In this document: in pieces, positions 33,515-44,515 of the stretch | How the letters are laid out: each line of letters starts with the position of its first letter | How positions within the stretch are numbered: position 1 is the first letter of the stretch | Source of the DNA: Dissulfurirhabdus thermomarina | GTDB lineage: Bacteria; Desulfobacterota; Dissulfuribacteria; Dissulfuribacterales; Dissulfurirhabdaceae | Reading direction: 5' to 3' | Assembly (NCBI RefSeq): GCF_012979235.1 | Contig: NZ_JAATWC010000001.1 | Span: forward strand, 377,001-441,000 | Length of the DNA stretch: 64,000 bases | The notes under the pieces: generated by a model | The model's database searches: none | What the model saw: the letters and a program-made list of their open reading frames with translations, nothing else | Told to the model about the DNA's origin: nothing | Program-made: the position numbers and the translations under genes

Positions 33515-33768
33515 GGCTCGTGCGAGTGGGGGTGGGGAGGGTGGCCGTCTCCGCCGCCCTCGGCCGGTCCGCCGAGGAGGGCCAGCACCCCCTCGAGCTC
33601 GGTGGTGACGTTCTGGGCGGCCAGGAGGGCCTGTTCCAGGGCCACGGCCACCTCCCGGTGGCCCGCCGACTTGCAGTCCTCCATCCAGCGGGCGAACTCG
33701 GCGGCGTGTTCCCGGTTATGGGCGATCCAGTGGGGGACGAGGACCCGGAGCTTCTCGATTTCCGTCAT
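33511..33768 (-). CDS. Small His-rich helical protein coupled to thrC
   Basis: This 85-residue protein is predicted to be two helices: EIEKLRVLVPHWIAHNREHA, EFARWMEDCKSAGHREVAVA and ALEQALLAAQNVTTELEGVL. A Gly/His/Pro tail follows (GGDGHPPHPHSHEP). The HWxxHNxEHA pattern suggests metal binding. I have seen similar small proteins annotated as unknown in anaerobes but cannot name a function. Its stop overlaps the thrC ATG. Confidence 0.78.
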   Translation of the reverse strand: MTEIEKLRVLVPHWIAHNREHAAEFARWMEDCKSAGHREVAVALEQALLAAQNVTTELEGVLALLGGPAEGGGDGHPPHPHSHEP

Positions 33769-33877
33769 GTATCGAAACCCTTTTCGTGGCGTTTTCAGGG
33801 GCCCGGCACCGGCAAGCGGGGGGATGCCCTCATCATAACCGGACGACCGGCGAAGGCAATGCCGGCGGCGGGAAAGG

Positions 33878-37422
<3,545 letters not shown>

Positions 37423-37438
37423 GCCCGGCCGCGGCGGG

Positions 37439-38032
37439 CTAGTCCCAGCCGCCGGGCGGTTCCTGGCGGAAGAGGGGCAGCCCCGGCTGTTCCCCGTCCG
37501 GGACCGCCTCCTGGTCGAGGTCCGCGAGGGCGGGCAGCGCGGCGAGGTCCTTGAGCCCGAAGATTTCCAGGAAGTGCCGCGTGGTGGCGTAGAGGATGGG
37601 CCGGCCCGGGACCTCCTTGCGGCCCGCCACCCGGAGAAGCTTCCGGTCGAGGAGGAGGCGCAGGGTGGCGCTGGAGTCCACGCCCCGGATCTCCTCGATC
37701 TCCGCCCGGGTGATGGGCTGGCGGTAGGCCACCAGGGCCATGGTCTCGAGGGCCGCGCGGCTGAGCCGGAAGGGGGTCACCCGTTTCAGGCGCAGGACCC
37801 AGTCCTTCAGGTCCGCCCGGGTCTCGAGACGCCAGCCGCCCGCGGCCTCCCGGAGCCGGACGCCGCTTTCTCCCCCGTACTTGGCCTCGAGGCGGCCGAT
37901 GGCCGCCCGGATCTCCGCCGGGGGAAACTCGGGGAGGATCCGCACCAGCTCCGCCAGGGCGAGCGGGCGCTCCGCCACGAAGAAGAGGGCGTCGAGCACG
38001 GCGTCGAGGGAGGGGAGGGGCTGGGTGGCCAT
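37439..38032 (-). CDS. scpB: Segregation and condensation protein B ScpB
   Basis: This 197-residue protein consists of two winged helices, the non-SMC subunit that works with ScpA and SMC in chromosome condensation. The typical sequence is LDAVLDALFFVAERPLALAE at the start, SRAALETMALVAYRQPITRA, EIRGVDSSATLRLLLDRKLL, and GRPILYATTRHFLEIFGLKD. scpA is not adjacent. It is convergent with eno, leaving only 16 bp. ATG 38032 has a weak ribosome site. Confidence 0.93.
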   Translation of the reverse strand: MATQPLPSLDAVLDALFFVAERPLALAELVRILPEFPPAEIRAAIGRLEAKYGGESGVRLREAAGGWRLETRADLKDWVLRLKRVTPFRLSRAALETMALVAYRQPITRAEIEEIRGVDSSATLRLLLDRKLLRVAGRKEVPGRPILYATTRHFLEIFGLKDLAALPALADLDQEAVPDGEQPGLPLFRQEPPGGWD

Positions 38033-38058
38033 GTCGGGGGCGGCCGGGGGGCGGGAGG

Positions 38059-38358
38059 TCAGAGCTCCTCCACCACCACGGTGCCGCTGATCTTCACGTC
38101 TTTTCCGTCCTCGTCGATGAAGGACAGGTAGCCGCCCTGGATCTCCACCTTGAAGCGTCCTTCCCATGTCCGGATGGGGACGCCCTCGCAGTTGTAGAGG
38201 ACGACCCGGCGCTTGAGGCCGATGATGTCGGACTTGAGGTGCTTCAGGTTCTTCCGCTGGCGCTCGGTGCAGGCACCGAGGAGACCGGCGGCGAGCACCG
38301 CGAGGGCCAGGAAGAGGGCCGCCGCGGGATGCCACGGGCGTGGGCGGCGCCGGATCAT
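38059..38358 (-). CDS. Small lipoprotein coupled to iorB
   Basis: The 99-residue product begins with a basic N-terminus and hydrophobic stretch (AAALFLALAVLAAGLLGAC) ending in a lipobox, so the mature protein starts at that cysteine. The remainder (LKSDIIGLKRRVVLYNCEGV, RTWEGRFKVEIQGGYLSFID, VKISGTVVVEEL) looks like a small beta-rich domain. I do not recognise a family. Its ATG overlaps the iorB stop (ATGA), so it belongs to the iorAB transcript; any functional tie is unknown. Confidence 0.8.
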   Translation of the reverse strand: MIRRRPRPWHPAAALFLALAVLAAGLLGACTERQRKNLKHLKSDIIGLKRRVVLYNCEGVPIRTWEGRFKVEIQGGYLSFIDEDGKDVKISGTVVVEEL

Positions 38359-38960
38359 GCGGGGGCCTCCCGCCCGTCGGCGAGGGCGAGGCCGCGGTCC
38401 AGGGCGGCCAGGTTGAGCTCCACGAACCGGGGCTTCACCAGGGCGCGGATGGTCTCCCGGAGGTGCCCGGGCTCCAGGGGGACGAGGCCCGTCCCGAGCA
38501 GCGTCCCGAGGAGCAGGACGTTGACCACCTTGGGAGAGCCGATGGCCTCGGCCTCGGCCTCCGCGTCGTAGGCGTGGCAGGCCCGGTAGTTCCGCCGCAG
38601 GAAGTCGAGGCAGGCCTCCACGTCGGGATAGGCGGCCTGGCCGCTCTTCACCGTGTAGGGGAGGATGGGCCGGGTGTTGGTGACGATGGTGGTGCGGCGG
38701 GAGCACTTGGGCAAGGCCCGGAGGGTCTCCAGCGGCTCGAAGCTCACCAGGACGTCGGCCTGCCCCTCGGCCACCAGGGGGCTTTCGAGCCCGCCGAGGA
38801 GGACCGCCGATTCCACCACGCCGCCCCGCTGGGCCATGCCGTGGACCTCGCTCATCCGGACGGGGATGTCTTGTTCCATGGCCGCCTCGCCGAGGAGGCG
38901 GGAGGCGAGGAGGGTCCCCTGGCCGCCGACCCCCCGGAAGAGCACGCGGAGCCGCTTCAT
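38355..38960 (-). CDS. iorB: Indolepyruvate:ferredoxin oxidoreductase beta subunit
   Basis: This 201-residue gamma-domain subunit has LFRGVGGQGTLLASRLLGEA, VRMSEVHGMAQRGGVVESAV and FEPLETLRALP, the typical IorB sequence. With IorA it oxidatively decarboxylates aryl-2-oxoacids from aromatic amino acids to aryl-acyl-CoA, passing electrons to ferredoxin. Start and stop overlap its neighbours by 4 bp, so iorA-iorB-lipoprotein is one coupled operon. Confidence 0.94.
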   Translation of the reverse strand: MKRLRVLFRGVGGQGTLLASRLLGEAAMEQDIPVRMSEVHGMAQRGGVVESAVLLGGLESPLVAEGQADVLVSFEPLETLRALPKCSRRTTIVTNTRPILPYTVKSGQAAYPDVEACLDFLRRNYRACHAYDAEAEAEAIGSPKVVNVLLLGTLLGTGLVPLEPGHLRETIRALVKPRFVELNLAALDRGLALADGREAPA

Positions 38961-40654
38961 GCCTTTGCCCTCCCGGCCAGCTTCTTCTTGTAGAGGAGGC
39001 AGGGCGCCTCGGCGATGACCACGGAGAGCGCACCGGAGGTGAAGGCCTCCTTGAAGGCCGCCACGGCCTCTTCCGTCCGGTAGGGATCGATCCGTTTCAC
39101 CATATCCACCCCGCAGGCGCGGACGACGCGCTCGATGGGGACCACGGCGCGGTCGTAGCCGGGCGGGGTGAGGGTGGCCCCGGGATGGGGCTGGTGACCG
39201 GTCATGGCCGTGGTGCTGTTGTCGAGGATGACGAGGCAGAACCGGTGGCGGTTGTGGACCGCGTTGATGAGCGAGGGGATGCCGGCGTGGAAGAAGGTGG
39301 AGTCCCCGATGAAGGCCACCACGTTCTGGTCCGTGGCCACGGAGAACCCGGCGGAGGTGCCGATGCTCGAGCCCATGCAGAGGAGGTAGTCGGACATCTG
39401 GATGGGGGGCAGCACCGCCAGGGTGTAGCAGCCGATGTCGGCCGGGTAGATGGTCCGCTCCGCGAGCCCCAGTTCCTCCAGGGCGGTCCGGGCCGCGGTG
39501 AAGGTGGCGTGGTGCGGGCAGCCGGGGCAGAGGCTCGGCGGGCGCAGCGGCAGCTCGGGCAGCTCCGAAAAATCCGGTTGCTCGGGGGGCGCCGGGTCGC
39601 GCCCCAGCAGCTCGGCGATCACCCGCGTCACCTCGGCCGGGCTGTACTCGTTGAGCCGGGTGAAGTGGCCGGTCCCCTTGCCGAGGATCGGAGTGGCGAG
39701 GCCCGCCTCCTGGGCGACGAGGCGGAGGGCCTCCTCCTGGAAGGGCTCGAGCTCCTCCACCACCAGGACGCGCTCGGTGCCGGCCAGGAGGCGCCGGAAG
39801 AGGTTGCGGGCCGGCGGAAAGGTGAAGCCGAGCCGCAGGAAGGTGACCTCGTCCTCCGCGCCGAGTTCCCGGATGGCGTCGGCCACGTAGCAGGCGGCGG
39901 CGCCGGAGGCCAGGATCCCGAGGGGGCCGGTGCCCTCGATCCGGTTGAAGGGAGAGGCCTCGGCCAGATCCCGTCCCTTCTCGATCTGCTCCAGGAGGAT
40001 GCCGTGGCGGATCTTGGCGGTGAGGGGCACGGGGATCCACCGCATGTAGTCGGCCTGGAAGGCGCCCCGGGTCCGTTTCTCGGCGGGGATCGGCCCCAGG
40101 GTCACCGGGCCGCGCATGTGGCTCGTGCGGGTGGTGGTCCGCAGGATGACCGGCAGCTTGAGCGCCTCCGAGATCTCGAAGGCCGCCGCCGTCATGTCCT
40201 TGGCCTCCTGGGGCGTGGTGGGCTCGAGCATGGGCAGGTTGGCGAACCGGGCGTAGAGCCGGTTGTCCTGCTCGTTCTGGCTGCTGTGCATGGCCGGGTC
40301 GTCGGCGGTGACGATGACCATGCCGCCCTCGGTCCCCACGTAGGCCAGGGTGAGCAGCACGTCCGAGGCCACGTTGAGCCCGACGTGCTTCATGCAGGTG
40401 AGGCTTCGGAGGCCGGCGGCCCCGGCCGCGGCCGCCACCTCCATGGCCACCTTCTCGTTCACCGAGAACTCGAAGTAGAGCCGGTTGCCGGCCTCCTGCG
40501 ACAAGGCGAAGAGGTTGTTGGAGATCTCGGAGGAGGGCGTTCCGGGGTAGGCGGACGCCACCGCCACCCCGGCCTCCAGGGCGCCCCGGCATATGGCCTC
40601 GTTCCCCATGAGGAGGAGACGGTCACCGGGTGGCTTGCCGAGGAGGAAGTGCAT
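38957..40654 (-). CDS. iorA: Indolepyruvate:ferredoxin oxidoreductase alpha subunit lacking the C-terminal ferredoxin domain
   Basis: The 565-residue protein has the pyrimidine domain (LLLMGNEAICRGALEAGVAV, SAYPGTPSSEI), LCPGCPHHATF, and the TPP-binding segment FIGDSTFFHAGIPSLINAVH ... DNSTTAMTGHQPHPG. Typical IorA proteins continue after the PC(A/L)L segment with two CxxCxxCxxxC clusters. Here the protein stops at APCLLYKKKLAGRAKA, with no such clusters. The stop overlaps the iorB start cleanly, so this is not a frameshift. ATG 40654 follows ACGAGGT. Electron exit must use another route. Confidence 0.93.
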   Translation of the reverse strand: MHFLLGKPPGDRLLLMGNEAICRGALEAGVAVASAYPGTPSSEISNNLFALSQEAGNRLYFEFSVNEKVAMEVAAAAGAAGLRSLTCMKHVGLNVASDVLLTLAYVGTEGGMVIVTADDPAMHSSQNEQDNRLYARFANLPMLEPTTPQEAKDMTAAAFEISEALKLPVILRTTTRTSHMRGPVTLGPIPAEKRTRGAFQADYMRWIPVPLTAKIRHGILLEQIEKGRDLAEASPFNRIEGTGPLGILASGAAACYVADAIRELGAEDEVTFLRLGFTFPPARNLFRRLLAGTERVLVVEELEPFQEEALRLVAQEAGLATPILGKGTGHFTRLNEYSPAEVTRVIAELLGRDPAPPEQPDFSELPELPLRPPSLCPGCPHHATFTAARTALEELGLAERTIYPADIGCYTLAVLPPIQMSDYLLCMGSSIGTSAGFSVATDQNVVAFIGDSTFFHAGIPSLINAVHNRHRFCLVILDNSTTAMTGHQPHPGATLTPPGYDRAVVPIERVVRACGVDMVKRIDPYRTEEAVAAFKEAFTSGALSVVIAEAPCLLYKKKLAGRAKA

Positions 40655-40844
40655 GGACCTCGTTTCGTCTTTCGGCCGGCTCTCCGGCCCGGGCCGCCGC
40701 GGGGCGCCGTTTCGCATCCGGGGTCTCCTGTACGACCGTTCCTGCACCACGCCCCTCCGGTCAGCCGGTTCCGCTCGGCGACAGGGGGCGTCCTGGGCAG
40801 GCTGGAAGGGGAAGTCGTCGCGCCGACGGGTTCACGTGTCCCTA

Positions 40845-40873
40845 TCTATACCTTTCCGGCGGGAGGGGTTCAA
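40845..40873 (-). promoter_or_regulatory. Sigma-70 promoter of the iorAB operon
   Basis: On the minus strand TTGAAC (40873-40868) and TATAGA (40850-40845) are separated by exactly 17 bases. The leader to the iorA ATG would be about 180 bases and contains no other gene. Confidence 0.65.
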
Positions 40874-40901
40874 CCCCGGATCGACCCCGGGTTTCGAGGG
40901 G

Positions 40902-41564
40902 TCAGGGCAGGATGCCTTCGCGGGCGGCGGCGGCGTAGTGCAGGAGGGGCGGATCGAGGTTCGGGCGGTGCAGGAGGAAGTCGTCGAGGATGGCGTCCAC
41001 CTCGGCCGGGAACCGGCCGCGCCAGTGGCCGAGGCCGTGGAGGGCGCTTTCGAGGCAGGCCAGGGAGGGGAGTTCCAGGGCCTTGGCCATGACGGCGAGG
41101 CAGGCGTGGTCCACGGCGGGATCGGCGGGGGGCTCCGGCCGGGCCTTGTCCACCAGTTCCCACCACATGTAGCAGATGTCGTTCATGGGGTTGCATCTCG
41201 GGCCGATGCGGTGGGCGAGGATGTCGGAGCAGTGGATGGCGAAGAGCCTCTCGAAGAGGCCGTACATGGCCTCGGCGCAGCGGATCTTTTCCTCGGCGGC
41301 GACCTCCGGGCTTTCCAGGACGCCCAGGTGGTCGGAGCAGGCCGAGTCGGCCAGGAACCAGAGCCCGCGGCAGACCTGTTCCTCGGAGTAGGGGCGAAGC
41401 CACTGGTCCGGCTGGCGGAAGAGCCGGGTCAGGTAGACCACGGTGCGCAGGGGCGGCGTGAGGAGGCGCGGCCGCGGCGGCGTCTCCTCCCAGAACCAGG
41501 CGGGGTCCGGGGCCGGGAGGTCGAAGACCCACCGGATCCACTCTTCGAAGGTCGGTACCGGCAT
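40902..41564 (-). CDS. Unknown protein behind a sigma-54-type promoter
   Basis: I do not recognise this 220-residue soluble protein. It is helical, Cys- and Trp-rich (PTFEEWIRWVFDLPAPDPAW, LWFLADSACSDHLGVLE, HCSDILAHRIGPRCNPMNDI, ACLESALHGLGHW). The region from CYMWWELVDK to LGHWRGRFP has a repeat-like helical look. Start ATG 41564 is chosen because it lies about 50 bases after the sigma-54-type promoter; GTG 41606 would leave almost no leader. It is alone on its transcript, divergent from the alcohol dehydrogenase. Confidence 0.75.
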   Translation of the reverse strand: MPVPTFEEWIRWVFDLPAPDPAWFWEETPPRPRLLTPPLRTVVYLTRLFRQPDQWLRPYSEEQVCRGLWFLADSACSDHLGVLESPEVAAEEKIRCAEAMYGLFERLFAIHCSDILAHRIGPRCNPMNDICYMWWELVDKARPEPPADPAVDHACLAVMAKALELPSLACLESALHGLGHWRGRFPAEVDAILDDFLLHRPNLDPPLLHYAAAAREGILP

Positions 41565-41623
41565 TTCCTGGCTGCACCGGATGCGGAAGTATTGGGGACA
41601 AATCACCCTTTAATCTCTTTAGT

Positions 41624-41639
41624 TGCACAAAACCTGCCA
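41624..41639 (-). promoter_or_regulatory. Sigma-54 (RpoN) promoter
   Basis: The minus strand reads TGGCAGGTTTTGTGCA. The GG of the -24 box and the GC of the -12 box have the obligatory spacing, and ten of the twelve consensus positions of TGGCACG-N4-TTGCA match. It faces the unknown gene at 40902-41564. AT-rich DNA with a dyad lies just upstream, as expected for an enhancer or IHF region. Confidence 0.7.
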
Positions 41640-41658
41640 AAAGTCAATGTTAATCCTC

Positions 41659-41681
41659 AATAACATCCGAATATCGTTATT
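41659..41681. promoter_or_regulatory. Dyad AATAAC-N11-GTTATT, possible operator
   Basis: Perfect 6-bp arms (41659-41664 and 41676-41681) lie in the AT-rich divergent region, upstream of the sigma-54 promoter on one side and of the alcohol dehydrogenase gene on the other. Spacing is about two helical turns between outer ends, as for a dimeric regulator. Confidence 0.5.
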
Positions 41682-41763
41682 ATCTCTATATATCAAGAAA
41701 CAAAGATAATTGATGTGGTTGCCTCGGTTGCCCCGCGCCGGCCAAAGGGTAAAATGGGCGGCC

Positions 41764-42804
41764 ATGCGTGCCATGGTGCTGCATCGGCATGGAGCGCCGC
41801 TCCGGCTCGAGGAGCGCCCGGTTCCGGAGCCCGGTCCCGGGCAGGTCCGGGTGCGGGTCCGGGCGTGCGCCGTCTGCCGGACGGACCTCCACGTGGTGGA
41901 CGGGGAGCTCTCCGGCGGGGGGCTCCCCCGCGTGCCCGGCCACGAGATCGTGGGCATCGTGGAGGCGGCGGGGCCCGGGACCGGCCGTTTCCGTCCGGGG
42001 GCGCGGGTGGGCATCCCGTGGCTCGGGCGGACCTGCGGCCGGTGCGCCTACTGCCGGAGCGGGCGGGAGAACCTCTGCGAGGCGGCGCGTTTCACCGGTT
42101 ACGACCGCGACGGGGGCTACGCCGACTACGCCGTGGCCGACGAGGCCTTCTGCTTTCCCATCCCCGATGGCTACGAGGACACGGCGGCCGCGCCGCTCCT
42201 CTGCGCGGGCCTCATCGGGCACCGGGCCCTTCGGGCGGCGGGGGAGGCCCGCAGGGTCGGGCTCTACGGCTTCGGCGCCGCCGCCCACATCGTGGCCCAG
42301 GCGGCTGTTGCGGAGGGGCGGGAGGTCTTCGCCTTCACCCGGCCCGGCGACCGGTCGAAGCAGGCCTTCGCTCGTTCCCTCGGCGCCGCCTGGGCGGGCG
42401 GATCGGACGAGGCGCCGCCCGAGCCCCTGGACGCGGCCCTCATCTTCGCCCCCGTGGGGGCCCTGGTCCCGGCGGCCCTCCGAGCGGTGGGCAAGGGCGG
42501 GGTGGTGGTGTGCGCCGGCATCCACATGAGCGACATTCCCGCCTTCCCTTACGCGATCTTGTGGGAGGAGCGGGTCCTCCGCTCCGTGGCGAACCTCACC
42601 CGCCGGGACGGGGAAGAGTTCTTCGCCCTGGCCGCGCGGAGACCGTTCCGTGTCCAGGTGCAGGTGTTTCCCCTGGAGGCGGCCAACGAGGCCCTGGCGG
42701 CCCTCCGCGGGGGAAAGATCCGGGGCGCGGCGGTCCTGGTGCCGGGGGCGCCCCGGGAAGGAGAAAATGGAGAGGAAGGACGCCATGCACCCTTGGATGG
42801 ATGA
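41764..42804 (+). CDS. Zinc-dependent alcohol dehydrogenase
   Basis: This 346-residue medium-chain dehydrogenase has catalytic zinc ligands in ACAVCRTDLHVVDGE and PGHEIVGIVEAAG, and a structural zinc site of four cysteines in CGRCAYCRSGRENLC. The nucleotide fold is VGLYGFGAAAHIVAQAA (GFGAA in place of GxGxxG). It resembles the AdhA-like branch with YDRDGGYADYAVADEAFCFP. Substrate unknown. The last ~40 bases overlap the next gene (start 42767), so they are probably co-translated. The C-terminal ~15 residues are Glu/Gly-rich. Confidence 0.92.
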   Translation: MRAMVLHRHGAPLRLEERPVPEPGPGQVRVRVRACAVCRTDLHVVDGELSGGGLPRVPGHEIVGIVEAAGPGTGRFRPGARVGIPWLGRTCGRCAYCRSGRENLCEAARFTGYDRDGGYADYAVADEAFCFPIPDGYEDTAAAPLLCAGLIGHRALRAAGEARRVGLYGFGAAAHIVAQAAVAEGREVFAFTRPGDRSKQAFARSLGAAWAGGSDEAPPEPLDAALIFAPVGALVPAALRAVGKGGVVVCAGIHMSDIPAFPYAILWEERVLRSVANLTRRDGEEFFALAARRPFRVQVQVFPLEAANEALAALRGGKIRGAAVLVPGAPREGENGEEGRHAPLDG

Positions 42805-43330
42805 CCTGCGGCGCTGCCTGGGCCGTCTCCTGGGCCGCCGCGGGGCGGGGGCGGCGGGGGCCGCCCTCGGCCGTGACGAGATGGCGGCCTTGGCCGCGGC
42901 GCTCATGCGGGAAGGCTTCACCTGCGCCCAGGCGGTGGTGACCGCCGGCCAGCGAAGGCTCGGGAGGGAGAACCCGGGGCTCGTGCGGGCCATGGCCTTC
43001 TTCGGCGGAGGCGTTCTGGCCACCGGGGGACCGTGCGGTGCCCTCCTCGGGGGGGTGGCGCTCCTGGGCGAGCTGGGCGGCCGGGCCCGGCCCGGGGACA
43101 AGGACGACCGGGCCGTCCGGCGGGCGGCCCTCGAGTACCACCGGCGTTTCCGCGAGGAGGTGGTCCCCGGCTGCCCTTCGGTCCAATGCCGGGACATCAC
43201 CGGGGTCTCGGACTGGGCCGACCGGGCCCAGGTCAAGGCCTACCGCCGGGGCGGGGGACGGGAGCGGTGCTACGAGCTGACCGGCCGCGCGGCCGGTATC
43301 CTCTGGGATATCCTGGAGGGACTTGCCTGA
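42767..43330 (+). CDS. C_GCAxxG_C_C family putative redox protein
   Basis: This 187-residue protein has the family's spaced cysteines: EGFTCAQAVV, the GGPCGALLGGVALLG motif (GGxCGAxxG), and later VPGCPSVQCRDITG and RCYELTG. The family is found mainly in anaerobes and is thought to be redox-active and membrane-associated; no reaction is known. Start ATG 42767 follows GGAAGGAG; ATG 42785 is also possible. It overlaps the alcohol dehydrogenase gene by 38 bp. Confidence 0.88.
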   Translation: MERKDAMHPWMDDLRRCLGRLLGRRGAGAAGAALGRDEMAALAAALMREGFTCAQAVVTAGQRRLGRENPGLVRAMAFFGGGVLATGGPCGALLGGVALLGELGGRARPGDKDDRAVRRAALEYHRRFREEVVPGCPSVQCRDITGVSDWADRAQVKAYRRGGGRERCYELTGRAAGILWDILEGLA

Positions 43331-43370
43331 AGGCCGCGCCGCCGGCAGGGAGGGCTGGGCGGAGGAGGGA

Positions 43371-43399
43371 CAAAATTAAAGGCCGCCGTTCGGGCGGCC
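43371..43399 (-). terminator. Intrinsic terminator of the leftward PilZ gene
   Basis: The stem GGCCGCC/GGCGGCC (43381-43399) closes a 5-base loop. On the minus strand it is followed by TTTAATTTTG, a suitable T-rich tail for transcripts coming from 43479-44166. Confidence 0.75.
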
Positions 43400-43437
43400 G
43401 ATAACAAGACCAAGCTTTACTCCTCCTCTCTCCACCC

Positions 43438-43470
43438 GACCCCGGCGCCCCCACGCCGGGGTCACCTTTT
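43438..43470 (+). terminator. Intrinsic terminator after the C_GCAxxG gene
   Basis: A perfect 10-bp stem GACCCCGGCG/CGCCGGGGTC (43438-43447, 43454-43463) with a 6-base loop is followed by ACCTTTTTC on the plus strand. Confidence 0.8.
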
Positions 43471-43478
43471 TCGGCCGC

Positions 43479-43838
43479 TCAGCATTCCCGCCCCGGCGTC
43501 TCCGGGGCCAGGGCGCACATCAGGGCATCGAGCCGCTCCCGGTCTTCCGGCAGCATGGCCACGAACTCCACCCCGAAGCGATGGGCGAGCCCGTCGCGGC
43601 GGATCCAGCGGATGGTGCCCTGGAGCTTCACGGGCTGTCCGGCGAGCTGGAAGGAGACCACCAGCCGGGGGTCGGCGGGCGGCTGCCGCGAGGTCTCGAT
43701 CTGGACGCCGCCGGGGCTGATGTCCCGGGTATAGTCGGAATAGAGCCGCGTTCCGTCCGAGTAGCTGATCTCCACGTGGGCGGGCCGTCGGGGTGCCCGC
43801 CGGCCCTCGATCCGGAGTAACGGGCGGTGGTGGGGCAT
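43479..43838 (-). CDS. PilZ-domain protein 3
   Basis: This 119-residue single PilZ domain has GRRAPRRPAHVEISYSDGTR, DYTRDISPGGVQIET (the DxSxxG motif) and GLAHRFGVEFVAMLPEDRER. It is a probable c-di-GMP effector. It is not a close relative of the PilZ pair at 29-30 kb. I chose ATG 43838, six bases after GGAGG; ATG 43844 lies too near that site. Confidence 0.88.
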   Translation of the reverse strand: MPHHRPLLRIEGRRAPRRPAHVEISYSDGTRLYSDYTRDISPGGVQIETSRQPPADPRLVVSFQLAGQPVKLQGTIRWIRRDGLAHRFGVEFVAMLPEDRERLDALMCALAPETPGREC

Positions 43839-43920
43839 CGGCATCCTCCGCGTCGAACTGCCGGGCCGCCCGCGGCCCGGTCACCGGAAAGCTTGCCAGA
43901 AGCGTGCCGGGGTGGCGCCT

Positions 43921-44166
43921 TCAGCCGATTCGGGGGTCCATGTGCCCCGGGCCCCCGCATTCCGGTGTATAACAGGTCGCGTTGAGGAAGTCGCACTTCT
44001 CGCCGCAGCCGGGGCAGGCCTCGGGAGGAGACTCGGCGGTGAAGAGGAAGTGGCATTTGGCGCACTTCCAGTAGGTCTGGTGGCACTGGGGGCAGATGTC
44101 GCCGGTGAATTGACCCGAGGCGGTGTAACCGCACATGGCGCAGGTGAACCTCCGGTCTTCCGTCAT
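43921..44166 (-). CDS. Small rubredoxin-like metal-binding protein
   Basis: This 81-residue protein has many CxxC pairs: CAMCGYT and ICPQCHQTYWKC, then KCAKCHFLFTAE with ACPGCGEKCDFLNATC. It is like one or two rubredoxin/zinc-ribbon knuckles joined, ending in CYTPECGGPGHMDPRIG. Such proteins accompany rubrerythrins or act as small electron carriers in anaerobes. Iron versus zinc cannot be told. GGAGGAGGAACC precedes the ATG. Confidence 0.85.
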   Translation of the reverse strand: MTEDRRFTCAMCGYTASGQFTGDICPQCHQTYWKCAKCHFLFTAESPPEACPGCGEKCDFLNATCYTPECGGPGHMDPRIG

Positions 44167-44515
44167 GGTTCCTCCTCCCTGTCTGCAGCCGTATGGCCGA
44201 GACGATACAGGATGAACCCCACTTTAGATCGGGTTGGGTCCAGGTTCAAGGCGCCTGCCGGGTGCCGGGCCGGGGATCCGTGAAGGAACCCCACGGTCCG
44301 CGGGAATCTGTGTTATTTTTTTGATAAGCATGAACTTGCGGACCTTCATCGAACCCGAGACGGGGTAGCCGGGCACCGGCCGCCCCATGCGCGGCGCGAC
44401 GGCGTCTCGCAATGCGCCCGGCCGGGCCGCGCCGGCGACCGATCGAGGTCCCGCAGGGATTGGTGACCGCCATGACACCCGCACCGCCCGGGCCCGACGG
44501 GACAAACGACCGCCC
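44167..44515. other. 349-bp divergent intergenic region
   Basis: It lies between the rubredoxin-like gene and the GAF kinase gene. It holds a T-rich patch (44311-44325) and several GC-rich inverted repeats. I see no gene and no convincing promoter. An in-frame ATG at 44387 could extend the kinase but reads as low-complexity Arg/Ala sequence. Confidence 0.55.

Noticed and set aside
41714-41745. A second sigma-54 promoter facing the alcohol dehydrogenase
   Set aside because: GG and GC elements are present but one base too far apart; that spacing is not tolerated.
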